Part shown: piece after piece, positions 9,199-18,628 of the stretch | How positions within the stretch are numbered: the stretch's first letter is position 1 | Layout of the letters: each line of letters begins with the position of its first letter | From: a bacterium | GTDB lineage: Bacteria > Zhuqueibacterota > QNDG01 > JAFGCO01 | Length of the DNA: 64,000 nt | Assembly: GCA_016932575.1 (NCBI GenBank) | Contig: JAFGCO010000001.1 | Span: 1-64,000 of the forward strand | Reading direction: 5' to 3' | The notes under the pieces: model-generated | Database searches by the model: none | What the model was told of the DNA's origin: nothing | Seen by the model: only the letters and a program-made list of their open reading frames with translations | Program-made: the position numbers and the translations under genes

Positions 9199-9532
9199 TT
9201 ATTCAGGGTATTCATCGCAACCTTTCTTCATCAGTGCTGTCCCTATACCCCGCCGCTGATACTTCGTGTATACATTTATCTCATATCGATGCAGGGCGCT
9301 GTCAAGCGGCTTTTCCATTGCAAATCCCACTGGAATATTGGTCTCCATGGCTGCCCACTATAATGTTCCGTTTTTTTGGGCTTCAACCAATTCTGATACA
9401 CGGAAATCGTTTGTGCCCTGAGGTTAACAGGCAAATCCGTTAATGAAAATTGTTTCGCCGTTTCCAATTCAATTTCAGGCAAAAACAAAAGATGTTCCGG
9501 CAATGCATTAATAAATTAGTAAAGGCCATTCA
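9199..9532 (-). pseudogene. GNAT acetyltransferase pseudogene (in-frame stop, frameshift, truncated 3' end)
   Basis: Reading the minus strand from an ATG just after the GH12 stop gives MNGLY, a TAA, then FINALPEHLLFLPEIELE and DLPVNLR in the same frame. This resembles the N-terminus of a GNAT family. Around 9340-9370 the recognisable sequence moves to another frame: WAAMETNIPVGFAMEK, then EINVYTKYQRRGIGTALMKK with the acetyl-CoA loop RRGIGTAL. It ends at a TAA (9199-9201) before the usual C-terminal FYxxxGF segment. Two frames plus an in-frame stop imply a decayed gene, unless the assembly has errors. Confidence 0.65.
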
Positions 9533-10888
9533 TTATTTCAAATACAGACATCGCTTGCGAATGCAGCGGTTCTCCGACTTCAGCTGATAAGTATAAAGGC
9601 CGGAGGGCAGATCAGATGCATCAAAAGCCACACGGTAACGGCCTTTATGCAGATAACCATTTTTCAATACCACCAATTTTTCACCACGAAGGTTAAACAC
9701 CGATAAATCGATGACAGCCCCCTGATCCAGAGCAAAAACAATGTCTGTTTGGGCATTAAATGGATTGGGAAAATTCTGATCCAAAGAAAATATCTGCGGA
9801 CCAGAATCCACCAATTCGACAGAAACGGCAGGTGTTTTAAAAGTACTCGACGTGAAACATTCGGTTGTATATATGTCGTCTGTAACTTCAACAGACCACA
9901 TATATGTGCTCAGCGGCTGGAACAGCTCTGTTCCATCAAAAACAAGGCTGGTTTCCGTCAATCCGGTCAGGGTCGTGTCCACACCCGGTCCTGAAATCCG
10001 GAAAGTATATTCCAGGGGATCCATATTGGGATCCACGGCCTCGTTCCACTCAAAAATGACGATCAATGAATCAACTGTTCTCCGGTTTCTGGGATCGGTT
10101 AACAGAAACGGTAACGGGGCATAATCCGTGTCGTCAACCCCTTCCTCCACATCCGCAGAATAAAAATGCGACGTCAGCCCCTCTCCATCACGCCAGATTT
10201 CAAATCCGGCTTCCATGTTGGCAATGTACCAGGGGGTCAGCAAATATCCCCGGATCGCCGAATCATGAATAAAATCTTTCAAATCCAGCATCACACTGTC
10301 TGCAGGGCTGGTGATTTTATAAGCGATATAATTCCAGTTCAAATTGGCAAAATACACATCCCAGGTGTGTCCGCCGATATCAACCTTGTCCCGCCATGAA
10401 CCGGCGGGTCCAGCGCCGCCGTGATAATCAAGCCATATCATCAGTTCACCGCTGTAATCGCTTCCTGTCCCGGTTTCATTAAACCAGGCTTCAAAAGCTG
10501 CGTTCCATACACCATCCACACCATCGGTTTCGATGATCCATGTAAACGGAGCGCTTTCAATATGTTGAATCTCGACGGGCATAGGATTATTTTTCGTGGT
10601 GCACCACCCCCAATGGCATCCTTTGAAGATAGACGGATAGGCACAGACTTCGGCATCATCATGGGTGGACAGGCTCACCTTAAAGTATGTGCCGTCCAGA
10701 CCCACTTCCAGACATTGACTGCCGACACCTGGACCGTTCCCCCATATATTGTTCATCACATTGTATTCTCCATCCATGACAGCGGATGAGGTCCCGCCAC
10801 ACAGGTCGACAACCTGAGAATCCAGCCTCATATATAAAGACACAGCACAGAGGATAAAAAGAAACCGGAATCGGAAAAAAGAGTTCAT
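9533..10888 (-). CDS. Secreted GH12 family beta-glucanase/xyloglucanase with FlgD-like sorting tail
   Basis: 451 aa from the ATG at 10888, chosen because AAAGGAG lies 9 nt upstream and a signal peptide follows directly. The GH12 catalytic domain covers about 25-245: YNVMNNIWGN (42-51), the nucleophile Glu148 in GELMIWLDY and the acid/base Glu230 in GFEIW. GH12 enzymes cut beta-1,4-glucan or xyloglucan internally. A fibronectin-like linker (about 262-365) follows, then a C-terminal FlgD-like domain opening with NFPNPFNAQTD and ending YQLKSENRCIRKRCLYLK, the cargo tail used for T9SS-type export or cell-surface display. The GH115 downstream suggests joint hemicellulose attack. Confidence 0.9.
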   Translation of the reverse strand: MNSFFRFRFLFILCAVSLYMRLDSQVVDLCGGTSSAVMDGEYNVMNNIWGNGPGVGSQCLEVGLDGTYFKVSLSTHDDAEVCAYPSIFKGCHWGWCTTKNNPMPVEIQHIESAPFTWIIETDGVDGVWNAAFEAWFNETGTGSDYSGELMIWLDYHGGAGPAGSWRDKVDIGGHTWDVYFANLNWNYIAYKITSPADSVMLDLKDFIHDSAIRGYLLTPWYIANMEAGFEIWRDGEGLTSHFYSADVEEGVDDTDYAPLPFLLTDPRNRRTVDSLIVIFEWNEAVDPNMDPLEYTFRISGPGVDTTLTGLTETSLVFDGTELFQPLSTYMWSVEVTDDIYTTECFTSSTFKTPAVSVELVDSGPQIFSLDQNFPNPFNAQTDIVFALDQGAVIDLSVFNLRGEKLVVLKNGYLHKGRYRVAFDASDLPSGLYTYQLKSENRCIRKRCLYLK

Positions 10889-10910
10889 TTTAAAAAGCTC
10901 CTTTGAATAA

Positions 10911-10939
10911 AGAATATCATGCGTCAGTATCGATTTCAA
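10911..10939 (-). promoter_or_regulatory. Possible sigma70-type promoter for the GH12 gene
   Basis: On the minus strand TTGAAA (10939-10934), a 17-bp spacer and TATTCT (10916-10911) precede the AAAGGAG of the GH12 gene. The leader would be very short (about 16 nt). The -10 matches only four of six consensus bases. Confidence 0.3.
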
Positions 10940-10996
10940 TATAATCAATATTTTCAGTTTTTAAAAATATTAGTTCGTTCGGTTTCTTTTTCTTTA

Positions 10997-11025
10997 TTGA
11001 CAATATGCTGCAAAATGGTTAACAT
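10997..11025 (+). promoter_or_regulatory. Sigma70-type promoter for the GT-C-like membrane protein gene
   Basis: Exact TTGACA (10997-11002), a 17-bp spacer, then TAACAT (11020-11025). The start codon is 69 bp downstream. It points away from the GH12 promoter in the same divergent intergenic region. Confidence 0.45.
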
Positions 11026-11093
11026 GAAACACCGGATATTTAAAATATCTGCGTATTCATGGATCTCTTTTCAATGAAGATTGGAGTCATGCC

Positions 11094-13166
11094 ATGTCTT
11101 ACAATCAAGAAAACAAACGCGCTGTACTGCTTTTCCTGTCGCTCGCCGTGTTGAGCAGCCTGATGTTCTATCAGGTCAACAAGCCATACCGGATCGACGG
11201 GAAATACGCCGCGCCCAATATGGATACATTCTTGTATATGCAATATGCCCGCGCTTTTTCAGACGGTCATCCTTACCAGTTTAACCGGGGCGATCCTGCA
11301 ACCACGGGATGTACCAGCCATCTTTATCCAGTCATTCTGGGACTTTTCCATTGGATCGGAATTCATGATTTCGGATTACTTGAAGTTGCTTTCTGGTTGA
11401 ACGTGCTCTTTTTCCTGGCAAGCGTTGTTATGCTCTGGGGCATCCTGATACAACTGGAACCGAAAGGACGGTGGTTTGTCACCACACTGTTCACACTGAG
11501 TGGATATACGGTCATGATCTATACGGGTCTGAGTGACATGGGGCTCTTTGTCGTGCTCACATTTGCCCTCTTTTTCTCCATGATTCACGAACGTTATCTA
11601 TGGACAGGCATTATCCTGTTCTTGTTGCCCTTTACCCGGCCGGAAGGCATGATCATTACGGCTGCCTATCTCATATTGCTGCTGCTGGAACACCGGAACA
11701 CCGGAACGCTTCATAAAGCCCGCTCGAAATACCTAGTTCTTGGCGCCGGATTGCTGGCGTGTGCCGGTGTTTTTATCCTCAATGGTTTACTCACAGGCAT
11801 GATGTCCTTCGACTCTACTGCGGACAAAGGCTATTTCGGTCACATGCACCTGCTCACAGCTCTCAACTACACGCTTCGTGACGTCTTGACTTTATGGAAG
11901 GGCCTTTTGTTCGGTATGGAATCATCCTTTCGTAAATATTTCCTGATCCCGCTCATATCAGGCATGCTCATTCTCTTTGGATTCTTCTATCAAAGCGGCA
12001 AGAAAAACAATGGCTCGCCCCAAAAATCAGCAGAAACATTATGGCTGATCAGCATCATATTTTCCCTGGCCATGATTGCAGCAAGCGGCTTTCTCGGAAT
12101 ACATCATGACCGCTATATGTTATGGATGATGCCCCTGCTGCTGATTTATCTCATACGGGGCATTTTTGCACTCCCGCTGAAAAGAAATGTTCAAATTGGA
12201 TTATGCATTGTCTTCATGATTTTCCAGCTGGCGTCATATCCTTATTTTTTAAGCACCTATATCTTAAACAGCGGTAAAACACAGCCCCGAATTGAAGCGG
12301 TCCGCAAAGCAAAGGCAATACCTCCTCCGGAAACATCGATTGCCGTTTCAGGAGGCAGCGGCATCAAATATCTCAATCCCGAATGGGTCGTGATAAACCT
12401 GGGCGGAGTGACTGCCCCCTGGTTCCGGCAATGCGAAGCCAATTTGGCCATGAAAATCAAGACTTGTCAGCATTCACCGCAATTACGCTTTAAAACGTTC
12501 ATGCGTTATCCTGAAAACGATCTGCCTGTTCGTATTATGACCACGGATTCACAGGTCGTGGACATCCCCAGTCTCTTTCGTGCCCCAATGACATTTTATA
12601 ACGTTGACTGGCAATCCTTAATAATCGGGGACGTTCCACTGACAGACACACTGATGAAAAGACTCCCCCCGGACTTAAAATCGATGGATCATTTTGATGC
12701 TGCCTGGCCGGAAGATGAAAGGCGTGTTCACTTAAAAATTTACCACAGGTACGCCTACAGCAAACAAATGCCTGTGTTGACCAGCGGAAAAATCGGTGGT
12801 AAAACACTGGTGGACGCTGCGCGGCCCGTGATTGGCGGTGCCTTCTTTACCCTGAACACTGAACCCGGCAATAATCATTGGTTCGTTTTCAGGTTCGCCC
12901 TGAATGAAGATGTGATTTTCAATGATTTGGAGGGAGTACGTTCACAGAGGATCAGTACCCAAAGCGTTCAATTTTTAAATTTGAAAATATGGAACCGCTA
13001 TGATGCAAAAATTGATATGACGAATTTATCAGAAAGAGAGGATGAACATTTTGTCGAACGGATCGTCCGGATCCCCGGGAGAGTAATCACATCCGGGCTT
13101 ACTCAATTTGGCCTGATCGGTGACCACCTGCTTTGCGATGTATGGCTTTTTTCAGAGAAGAACTGA
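11094..13166 (+). CDS. Large polytopic membrane protein, GT-C glycosyltransferase-like
   Basis: 690 aa. About ten hydrophobic helices span residues 10-420, followed by a soluble C-terminal region of about 270 aa. The first extracytoplasmic loop has acidic residues (MDTFLYMQYARAF) in the place where GT-C enzymes (PMT/ArnT-like, lipid-linked sugar donors) carry their catalytic acid, and FTRPEGM lies near residue 180. This layout supports a lipid-sugar-dependent glycosyltransferase, but I do not recognise a named family. GGAG sits 8 nt before the ATG. A sigma70-like promoter lies about 70 bp upstream. The gene stands alone, facing the PutP gene. Confidence 0.55.
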   Translation: MSYNQENKRAVLLFLSLAVLSSLMFYQVNKPYRIDGKYAAPNMDTFLYMQYARAFSDGHPYQFNRGDPATTGCTSHLYPVILGLFHWIGIHDFGLLEVAFWLNVLFFLASVVMLWGILIQLEPKGRWFVTTLFTLSGYTVMIYTGLSDMGLFVVLTFALFFSMIHERYLWTGIILFLLPFTRPEGMIITAAYLILLLLEHRNTGTLHKARSKYLVLGAGLLACAGVFILNGLLTGMMSFDSTADKGYFGHMHLLTALNYTLRDVLTLWKGLLFGMESSFRKYFLIPLISGMLILFGFFYQSGKKNNGSPQKSAETLWLISIIFSLAMIAASGFLGIHHDRYMLWMMPLLLIYLIRGIFALPLKRNVQIGLCIVFMIFQLASYPYFLSTYILNSGKTQPRIEAVRKAKAIPPPETSIAVSGGSGIKYLNPEWVVINLGGVTAPWFRQCEANLAMKIKTCQHSPQLRFKTFMRYPENDLPVRIMTTDSQVVDIPSLFRAPMTFYNVDWQSLIIGDVPLTDTLMKRLPPDLKSMDHFDAAWPEDERRVHLKIYHRYAYSKQMPVLTSGKIGGKTLVDAARPVIGGAFFTLNTEPGNNHWFVFRFALNEDVIFNDLEGVRSQRISTQSVQFLNLKIWNRYDAKIDMTNLSEREDEHFVERIVRIPGRVITSGLTQFGLIGDHLLCDVWLFSEKN

Positions 13167-13309
13167 ACCGAAAGCTCATTGTCAAATATCCAGACAGCCA
13201 ATACCCATATACAATAAAATTACGAAATCAGACAAGGCTTTTGCATGACACGGCGTGGTCTGTTCCGTTCCATCGAATATATTTAACTCATTGTATTTGG
13301 TGATCTGCA

Positions 13310-14779
13310 TCATGACCGTCGCATTTTTGTACAAATTCGACCTGCTGAGCTGAACACCACTACTGCACATCCTGAAAATACAAATCCGGGCACAATCTCA
13401 TACAAATCAAACCATCCGCCATCAAGATGCTTCCAGACAAGAACTGTAATCCCCCCGGTGAGAATCCCGGCCAAAGCGCCGTTTTCCTTCATGCCGGGCC
13501 AAAAAAGCGACATCAAAATAACAGGCCCAAAAGCCGCCCCGAAACCCGCCCAGGCATAGGCCACAAGATCCAAGACACTGGCTTCTGGATTCATGGCGAT
13601 GAGAAACGCGACAACAGCAATGGCAATCACTGCCAAACGGCTGATCCAGATCAGCTCTTTCTGCGTGGCGGTTTTTCGAAAAAAGCGGTGATATAAATCT
13701 TCTGTGAATGTGGATGAAGCCACAAGCAGCTGGGAATCCGCTGTGCTCATAATAGCCGCCAGCACTGCTGCCATCAGAAAACCGGCAATCAGGGAAGGAA
13801 CCAACCGGCTCTGCATTAATTTTAAAAACACCGTCTCTGAGAGGGCCTCCGGCAGGGGCTCAGTAAAATAGGCATTGGCAAACAGACCGATCATCACGGC
13901 TCCGGACAAGCAGGCAATCACCCAAAACATCGCGATTTTCCGCGCTCTTGGGATTTCGCTGATCCGTCGAATGGCCATAAAGCGCGCTAAAATGTGCGGC
14001 TGACCAAAGTATCCGAGCCCCCAGGCACAAAGAGAAACAATACTCAGCACTGACAAGGGAGCCCCGTCTCGCTCCGTTATCGGATCAATAAGATTGGGAT
14101 TGATTTGAAAGAGTTTTTGTAAGGTCAGAATTGGACCGCCGGAAGCTTGCAGGATGAGAAACGGCACCGAAACAATTGCAATAAACATAATGGTGCCCTG
14201 AATAAAATCCGTCCAGCATACCGCAAGAAATCCACCCAGAAATATATAACTGATAATGATGAAGGCGCTTATGCAGAGCGCTTCAATATAAGAAACACCG
14301 AACACACTGCCAAAAAGTTTTGCTCCCGCCACAAAGCCCGAAGCCGTGTAAATCAGGAAAAAAATTAAAATAAACAAGGCGGAATACAAACGCAAAATCG
14401 GTAATTTTACTGAAAATCGGTTGCAAAAAAAATCGGGGAGCGTCATGGAATCGCCGAAAGCTTCTGTCTGCTGACGAAGCCTCGGCGCAACGAACTTCCA
14501 ATTCAAATATGTGCCAAAAACAAGACCAGCTGCAATCCAGCCAGCTTCCAAACCGGCCAGGTAGGCGTAACCAGGCAGTCCCAGGAGCAGCCATCCGGAC
14601 ATGTCAGAAGCCTGCGCACTAAGCGAAGTCACCCAGCTGTTTAATTGTCTTCCCCCTAACACATAGTCCGACAAATTCCTTGTTCGGTAATAAAAAAACC
14701 ATCCAATGCCAATCACACTGATAAAATAGAGAACAAACGGGAGGATCAATGTCCACGAATATGAGTGGATGTGGGTCAT
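13310..14779 (-). CDS. putP: Sodium/proline symporter
   Basis: 489 aa, a solute:sodium symporter with about 13 transmembrane helices. The stretch TSLSAQASDMSGWLLLGLPG (51-70) is the hallmark of PutP in helix 2, and LSDYVLGGR (36-44) precedes it. It should import L-proline with Na+. A pyrroline-5-carboxylate dehydrogenase lies about 4 kb upstream on the same strand, which supports proline use. Proline dehydrogenase, the enzyme between them, is not in the window. A half-size permease gene lies about 85 bp upstream on the same strand. The ATG lacks a strong ribosome site. Confidence 0.9.
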   Translation of the reverse strand: MTHIHSYSWTLILPFVLYFISVIGIGWFFYYRTRNLSDYVLGGRQLNSWVTSLSAQASDMSGWLLLGLPGYAYLAGLEAGWIAAGLVFGTYLNWKFVAPRLRQQTEAFGDSMTLPDFFCNRFSVKLPILRLYSALFILIFFLIYTASGFVAGAKLFGSVFGVSYIEALCISAFIIISYIFLGGFLAVCWTDFIQGTIMFIAIVSVPFLILQASGGPILTLQKLFQINPNLIDPITERDGAPLSVLSIVSLCAWGLGYFGQPHILARFMAIRRISEIPRARKIAMFWVIACLSGAVMIGLFANAYFTEPLPEALSETVFLKLMQSRLVPSLIAGFLMAAVLAAIMSTADSQLLVASSTFTEDLYHRFFRKTATQKELIWISRLAVIAIAVVAFLIAMNPEASVLDLVAYAWAGFGAAFGPVILMSLFWPGMKENGALAGILTGGITVLVWKHLDGGWFDLYEIVPGFVFSGCAVVVFSSAGRICTKMRRS

Positions 14780-14866
14780 ATGGCCAATAATGCGATTCAG
14801 AAATTCAATGAAAACAATATCGAACAGTAATGTTCCGGATGAACTTTATGAAAACTTTAAAGGATA

Positions 14867-15364
14867 TTAGACCTTCACTCTTGAGAAGAACAATTGCGCA
14901 ATCATGCCAGCAATGGGTGGAAAAATAAAGGTGCAACCCAGACGAATCAGTGTAAATTTCCATCCCAGAATACCGATCTCCATGGGAATCCGGTTCACGG
15001 CCCAGAGAGACCATGCGGTCAAAAACGCAACCATGGTTCCAGCACCCGCGCCTGATCTTATTAATCCGGCAACCAAAGGCAGACTGACATAGGGACCTCC
15101 GGGCGTTAAAGCGCCGGCAAATGTCCCCACAAGAATTCCTCTGAATCCCGATTCCGAACCGATCCATGTTGAAATCACTGCTTCGGGCAGCATAACTTGA
15201 ATCATCCCCGCGGCGACAAATGCGAGAAGAAGCAAAGGTAAAATCTGAAGCGTCATCTCCCAGGCTGACAGAATTCCAGTCACATGCTCACCCTGACCAC
15301 GATTGTATCCAATAACAACCAGAATCAGCGCAAGCAAAGCCATGATCGCCGTCGGAATCAGCAT
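14867..15364 (-). CDS. Half-size permease (YraQ/UPF0718-like)
   Basis: About 166 aa from the ATG at 15364; GAGGGG sits 10 nt upstream and a TTG two codons earlier is also possible. Four to five hydrophobic helices are seen, with the conserved turn GALTPGGPYVSLPLVAGLIR that resembles the repeat motif of YraQ-type predicted permeases. Those are usually about 320 aa with two such halves, so this looks like a single half that may dimerise. Substrate unknown. It is directly upstream of putP on the same strand. Confidence 0.6.
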   Translation of the reverse strand: MLIPTAIMALLALILVVIGYNRGQGEHVTGILSAWEMTLQILPLLLLAFVAAGMIQVMLPEAVISTWIGSESGFRGILVGTFAGALTPGGPYVSLPLVAGLIRSGAGAGTMVAFLTAWSLWAVNRIPMEIGILGWKFTLIRLGCTFIFPPIAGMIAQLFFSRVKV

Positions 15365-15445
15365 GTTCAATATGCCCCTCTTTTGTTGCAAATGATATCC
15401 CCGCGAAATTCAGGCGCTGTTCAAATTAATCATTTCATCCGTTTC

Positions 15446-16717
15446 TTATAAATCCAGCCCCAACTCTGTAGCGATCACCAGTCCCTTACTGCTTCCGGAA
15501 GTGATAAAGCCCCGGTTCATAATAGCCACATCCCATAGAAATCCCCCCGGCCGGATCCCGAATCCAAAAGAGGTTCCAAATCCCAACTGTCCGCCCAGTA
15601 AAACACCCATCCGCAAGGGCAGCCATTTCACTTTACGCCATTCTGTACCCACAGCAAGTTGCGGTGTGGTATTTGTCCAGGCAGTTCTGCGAAAACCCTG
15701 GGTATAGTCCGCCGTCATTACAAAGTCACCTTCTTCATACAAAGCCCCCAATCGAATCTGAACCGGCAGCCGGGTGGAAAATCGTTTTCCGTCTTCGCTC
15801 CAGGAAGAATCAGCAATTTGATCATCCTCATCATCTTCATCAAAATCAAGTACGGCAACAGAATCTGCATGGATATATCCCCTTGCACGTTCCACATCTT
15901 TGGACCATGAAAGATTGCTGAGAAGATTCGTGAAACTCATGCTCAAAGTCAGCTTCTCATTCTTCTTGGCCGCCGCTCCAACCGTGAGTCCCCATCCCAT
16001 ATTTCCGAGAGCGGTTTTGGTTTCATACTCCCCGTTTAAATTGAATCCATAATCCCGGGTAATAAACGTAAAATCCGCTTTTTCCACTTTTGCGTATCCC
16101 AGACCATAAATCAGGTTCAGGGTACCACCCACTGTAAACATCTCGGCAAATTCTACCGGAATTTGATCACCGTAAGAAAAACCGATGAGTCCTAAGCCTT
16201 CGCCACTGGCATCGATATGATTGAATCGATATGCTTTATCCAGTTCATTGCCTTTGAAAACAAGTTCAAAAATATCTTTTTCCAGATTACAATACGTGCC
16301 AAAATCACTGCCAAGCGTCATGGCAAATTTTCCTGCAGAAAATGACAGCATTCTTACGGTTCCCCTCACACCAAAACGCAATCCGCTCTCCGGTATGCTG
16401 CTTAGAATATCACTTACATCAGCGGATGAAAGCTCCTTGCCCACATACTCGTTATACATATCCTGAGTAAAACTGTTATTACTTATCTGAATCCCCACGG
16501 ATACAAAGGACATGGAAAATTTCGGATTATCCGGAAATCCCAGATTGGCCGGATTCCAGTCGGCAGCGTGGACGCCCCGGGCCAGAGCCGTATAAGCTCC
16601 CCCCATGCCCAGGGCTCGGGCGGTAATCTGACTGTAAGTAATGTTGTATATGGATAAAAACAGGAAACCTGTAATGATGCAACTTTTTATTCTGTTCTGA
16701 AGAATGGCTTTTTTCAT
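15446..16717 (-). CDS. Outer-membrane beta-barrel protein, PorV/FadL-like (DUF5723-type)
   Basis: 423 aa. A signal peptide ends near NITYSQ-ITA. The mature start, ARALGMGGAYTALARGVH followed by ADWNPANLGF, is typical of PorV/TraF-like and DUF5723 outer-membrane proteins of the FCB group. Repeated amphipathic strands fill the rest, with one acidic loop (DFDEDDEDDQ). Its start overlaps the stop of the upstream lipoprotein gene by 4 bp, so the two are coupled and may form one envelope complex. PorV itself is a T9SS shuttle component, but without other Por genes nearby I do not assign that role. Confidence 0.65.
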   Translation of the reverse strand: MKKAILQNRIKSCIITGFLFLSIYNITYSQITARALGMGGAYTALARGVHAADWNPANLGFPDNPKFSMSFVSVGIQISNNSFTQDMYNEYVGKELSSADVSDILSSIPESGLRFGVRGTVRMLSFSAGKFAMTLGSDFGTYCNLEKDIFELVFKGNELDKAYRFNHIDASGEGLGLIGFSYGDQIPVEFAEMFTVGGTLNLIYGLGYAKVEKADFTFITRDYGFNLNGEYETKTALGNMGWGLTVGAAAKKNEKLTLSMSFTNLLSNLSWSKDVERARGYIHADSVAVLDFDEDDEDDQIADSSWSEDGKRFSTRLPVQIRLGALYEEGDFVMTADYTQGFRRTAWTNTTPQLAVGTEWRKVKWLPLRMGVLLGGQLGFGTSFGFGIRPGGFLWDVAIMNRGFITSGSSKGLVIATELGLDL

Positions 16718-18372
16718 TTTTCGCCCCCTTCCTCTTCCTCGTCATCATCCTCTGGTATTTTCGTGTTCAGTTTTGCTTCAATACGTATTTTAACCCTCAG
16801 ATAATCGCTTGGAAAGACTTTGACCAGTTTGTTTGTCGGATAGAACTCGAGACGGGTGCCAATATAAACCTCGGGAGATTCAAACAATCTGACCTCTTTT
16901 TGGTTCAGTGACAAATCGATCGAATTGATTGAAGACGCCACAACGACATTCGGATCGTCTCCTGTGCCTGCCCCGCCGCCGGTCGTTCCCGATGTCAGAT
17001 CCACCTCTTTTACTATATACTCCGTAGAATCAGACTGGACATAAGTCGAATGTGACCAGGCATAAATCGTACTGTCTGCCCGTGTCTTAGAAAAAATCAG
17101 AGTCAGCCTGGCTCCGAAAGGGAAGTGGTTTTCAGCAACACCTGCAATCCCTGCGGAAATGACATTGTCCCGTATGATTTCATTCGTCTGGGGACCGCCG
17201 TTATCTTCGTCCTCTTCGCCGTTTTCCTTTTCATCATCCTCATCATTCAGGTCCAGTGTGTCCACTTCTGTTTCATTAATCCAGCCTTCCACAAATTCAA
17301 AAATCAGGGGCACATTGATTCTGGCTTTGCTTAAAAGATAGTCGTCATAATTCACGATGACCGGATTGTCTTCATCATAGCCCTGACCGATGCTGACAAC
17401 ACCCTCAAATTCAATATACTCGGGATAAAGGTTGATAATATCTGATACATTTTCAAGAGTAATTGGACTCCCCCCCGTTTGAATCTCCACCTGATCCACC
17501 ATGATCGAAACCGGCGGGTGGCCTTCCCGGATCCCGCGGATAATAAAATCCACCGCGCCCGGGATGCTTTCAAAGGAACTGAGCATCTCCAATGTTGCAT
17601 CAACAGGCCCGAATTTCATGCCGTCGAGCTCTTCCGGCAGGTCAAGGGTATCCCTCTGTGTATCCAGGTTCACAGTCAGTTCATCAAGCCCGCCCCGAAA
17701 CCGCTGCAATACCATATCTCTGATACTCAACTCAACGAACGCATCCTTATAAAAAGTAGTCTCAGAATTCGGAAGAACCGCATAAATCCCGTATTGAACC
17801 ACGTTTTTCCCGTTTTCGATTTTTGGATGAAGAAGGGCCCCTGAAAGATCAACATTCGACCTGCGGATTGTCTGGCCGGGAGCCATATTGTTTTTATGGA
17901 GGATGTAAGGCTTGTTATCGCCTGCCAAAAACAGAAAGGGCAAAATAATGGCCAGATCAATCTCTTTATTTGTCCGATTCGTCACAGCCAGATCCATGGT
18001 TCCGGATTTTAAAATGGCCGTATCCACTATCATGCTTTCATTCAGGTTTAACTCTCTCCAGGCAGTATCCTTCAACTGCGGAAAAATAGGAATATCGCCT
18101 GTGGTATCAATTTCTCCGATAGTCATAAAATCATTGATCCCCAGTTTGTCGAATTCCTGTTCCACATGGTAATAAATCGTTTGCCCCTGACCCACAAAAA
18201 AATCATCTTCATCTTCAATCAGCTCTTCCATCGTATAGGTTTCATCCATTAGCGGAACGATAAAGGGTACGGACCAGCTGGGTGCAGCCGGATCTTTGAA
18301 TGAGCATTGAAAGATAATAAACAGGAGTATCAGAAATACACATCCGTACATTGCTCCTTGTTGCTTTTTCAT
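16714..18372 (-). CDS. Large lipoprotein of unknown function paired with the downstream barrel
   Basis: 552 aa. A signal with lipobox FQC (FIIFQCSF, Cys near residue 24) predicts a lipid-anchored envelope protein. The mature part starts DPAAPSWSVPFIVPL, is rich in beta strands, and carries an acidic segment (about 385-405) and an acidic end (PEDDDEEEEGGEK) that may bind calcium. I recognise no catalytic motif. AGGAGG precedes the ATG. The ATGA overlap with the barrel gene implies a fixed ratio of the two products. Confidence 0.55.
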   Translation of the reverse strand: MKKQQGAMYGCVFLILLFIIFQCSFKDPAAPSWSVPFIVPLMDETYTMEELIEDEDDFFVGQGQTIYYHVEQEFDKLGINDFMTIGEIDTTGDIPIFPQLKDTAWRELNLNESMIVDTAILKSGTMDLAVTNRTNKEIDLAIILPFLFLAGDNKPYILHKNNMAPGQTIRRSNVDLSGALLHPKIENGKNVVQYGIYAVLPNSETTFYKDAFVELSIRDMVLQRFRGGLDELTVNLDTQRDTLDLPEELDGMKFGPVDATLEMLSSFESIPGAVDFIIRGIREGHPPVSIMVDQVEIQTGGSPITLENVSDIINLYPEYIEFEGVVSIGQGYDEDNPVIVNYDDYLLSKARINVPLIFEFVEGWINETEVDTLDLNDEDDEKENGEEDEDNGGPQTNEIIRDNVISAGIAGVAENHFPFGARLTLIFSKTRADSTIYAWSHSTYVQSDSTEYIVKEVDLTSGTTGGGAGTGDDPNVVVASSINSIDLSLNQKEVRLFESPEVYIGTRLEFYPTNKLVKVFPSDYLRVKIRIEAKLNTKIPEDDDEEEEGGEK

Positions 18373-18628
18373 ACAAACCTCCTGCCAAATTGATACTTAC
18401 TTATTTCCCTGACATGCGAATTGCGCACAAGCGATAATATTATAACAAATGATATGCCAAACCTGTTTTCCGGCTGTTGCTTTTCTATATATATTTTTTT
18501 CTGAAGCAGAGATTCCCTGTGCGGATTGTCAGTTTTCCGTTTTCTTTACCTTATGCCATAAAACAGCACCAGCCCAGAAGAAAATTTCAATTCTTGTCAA
18601 ATATTCGGTCATGGATCATCCGGATCCA

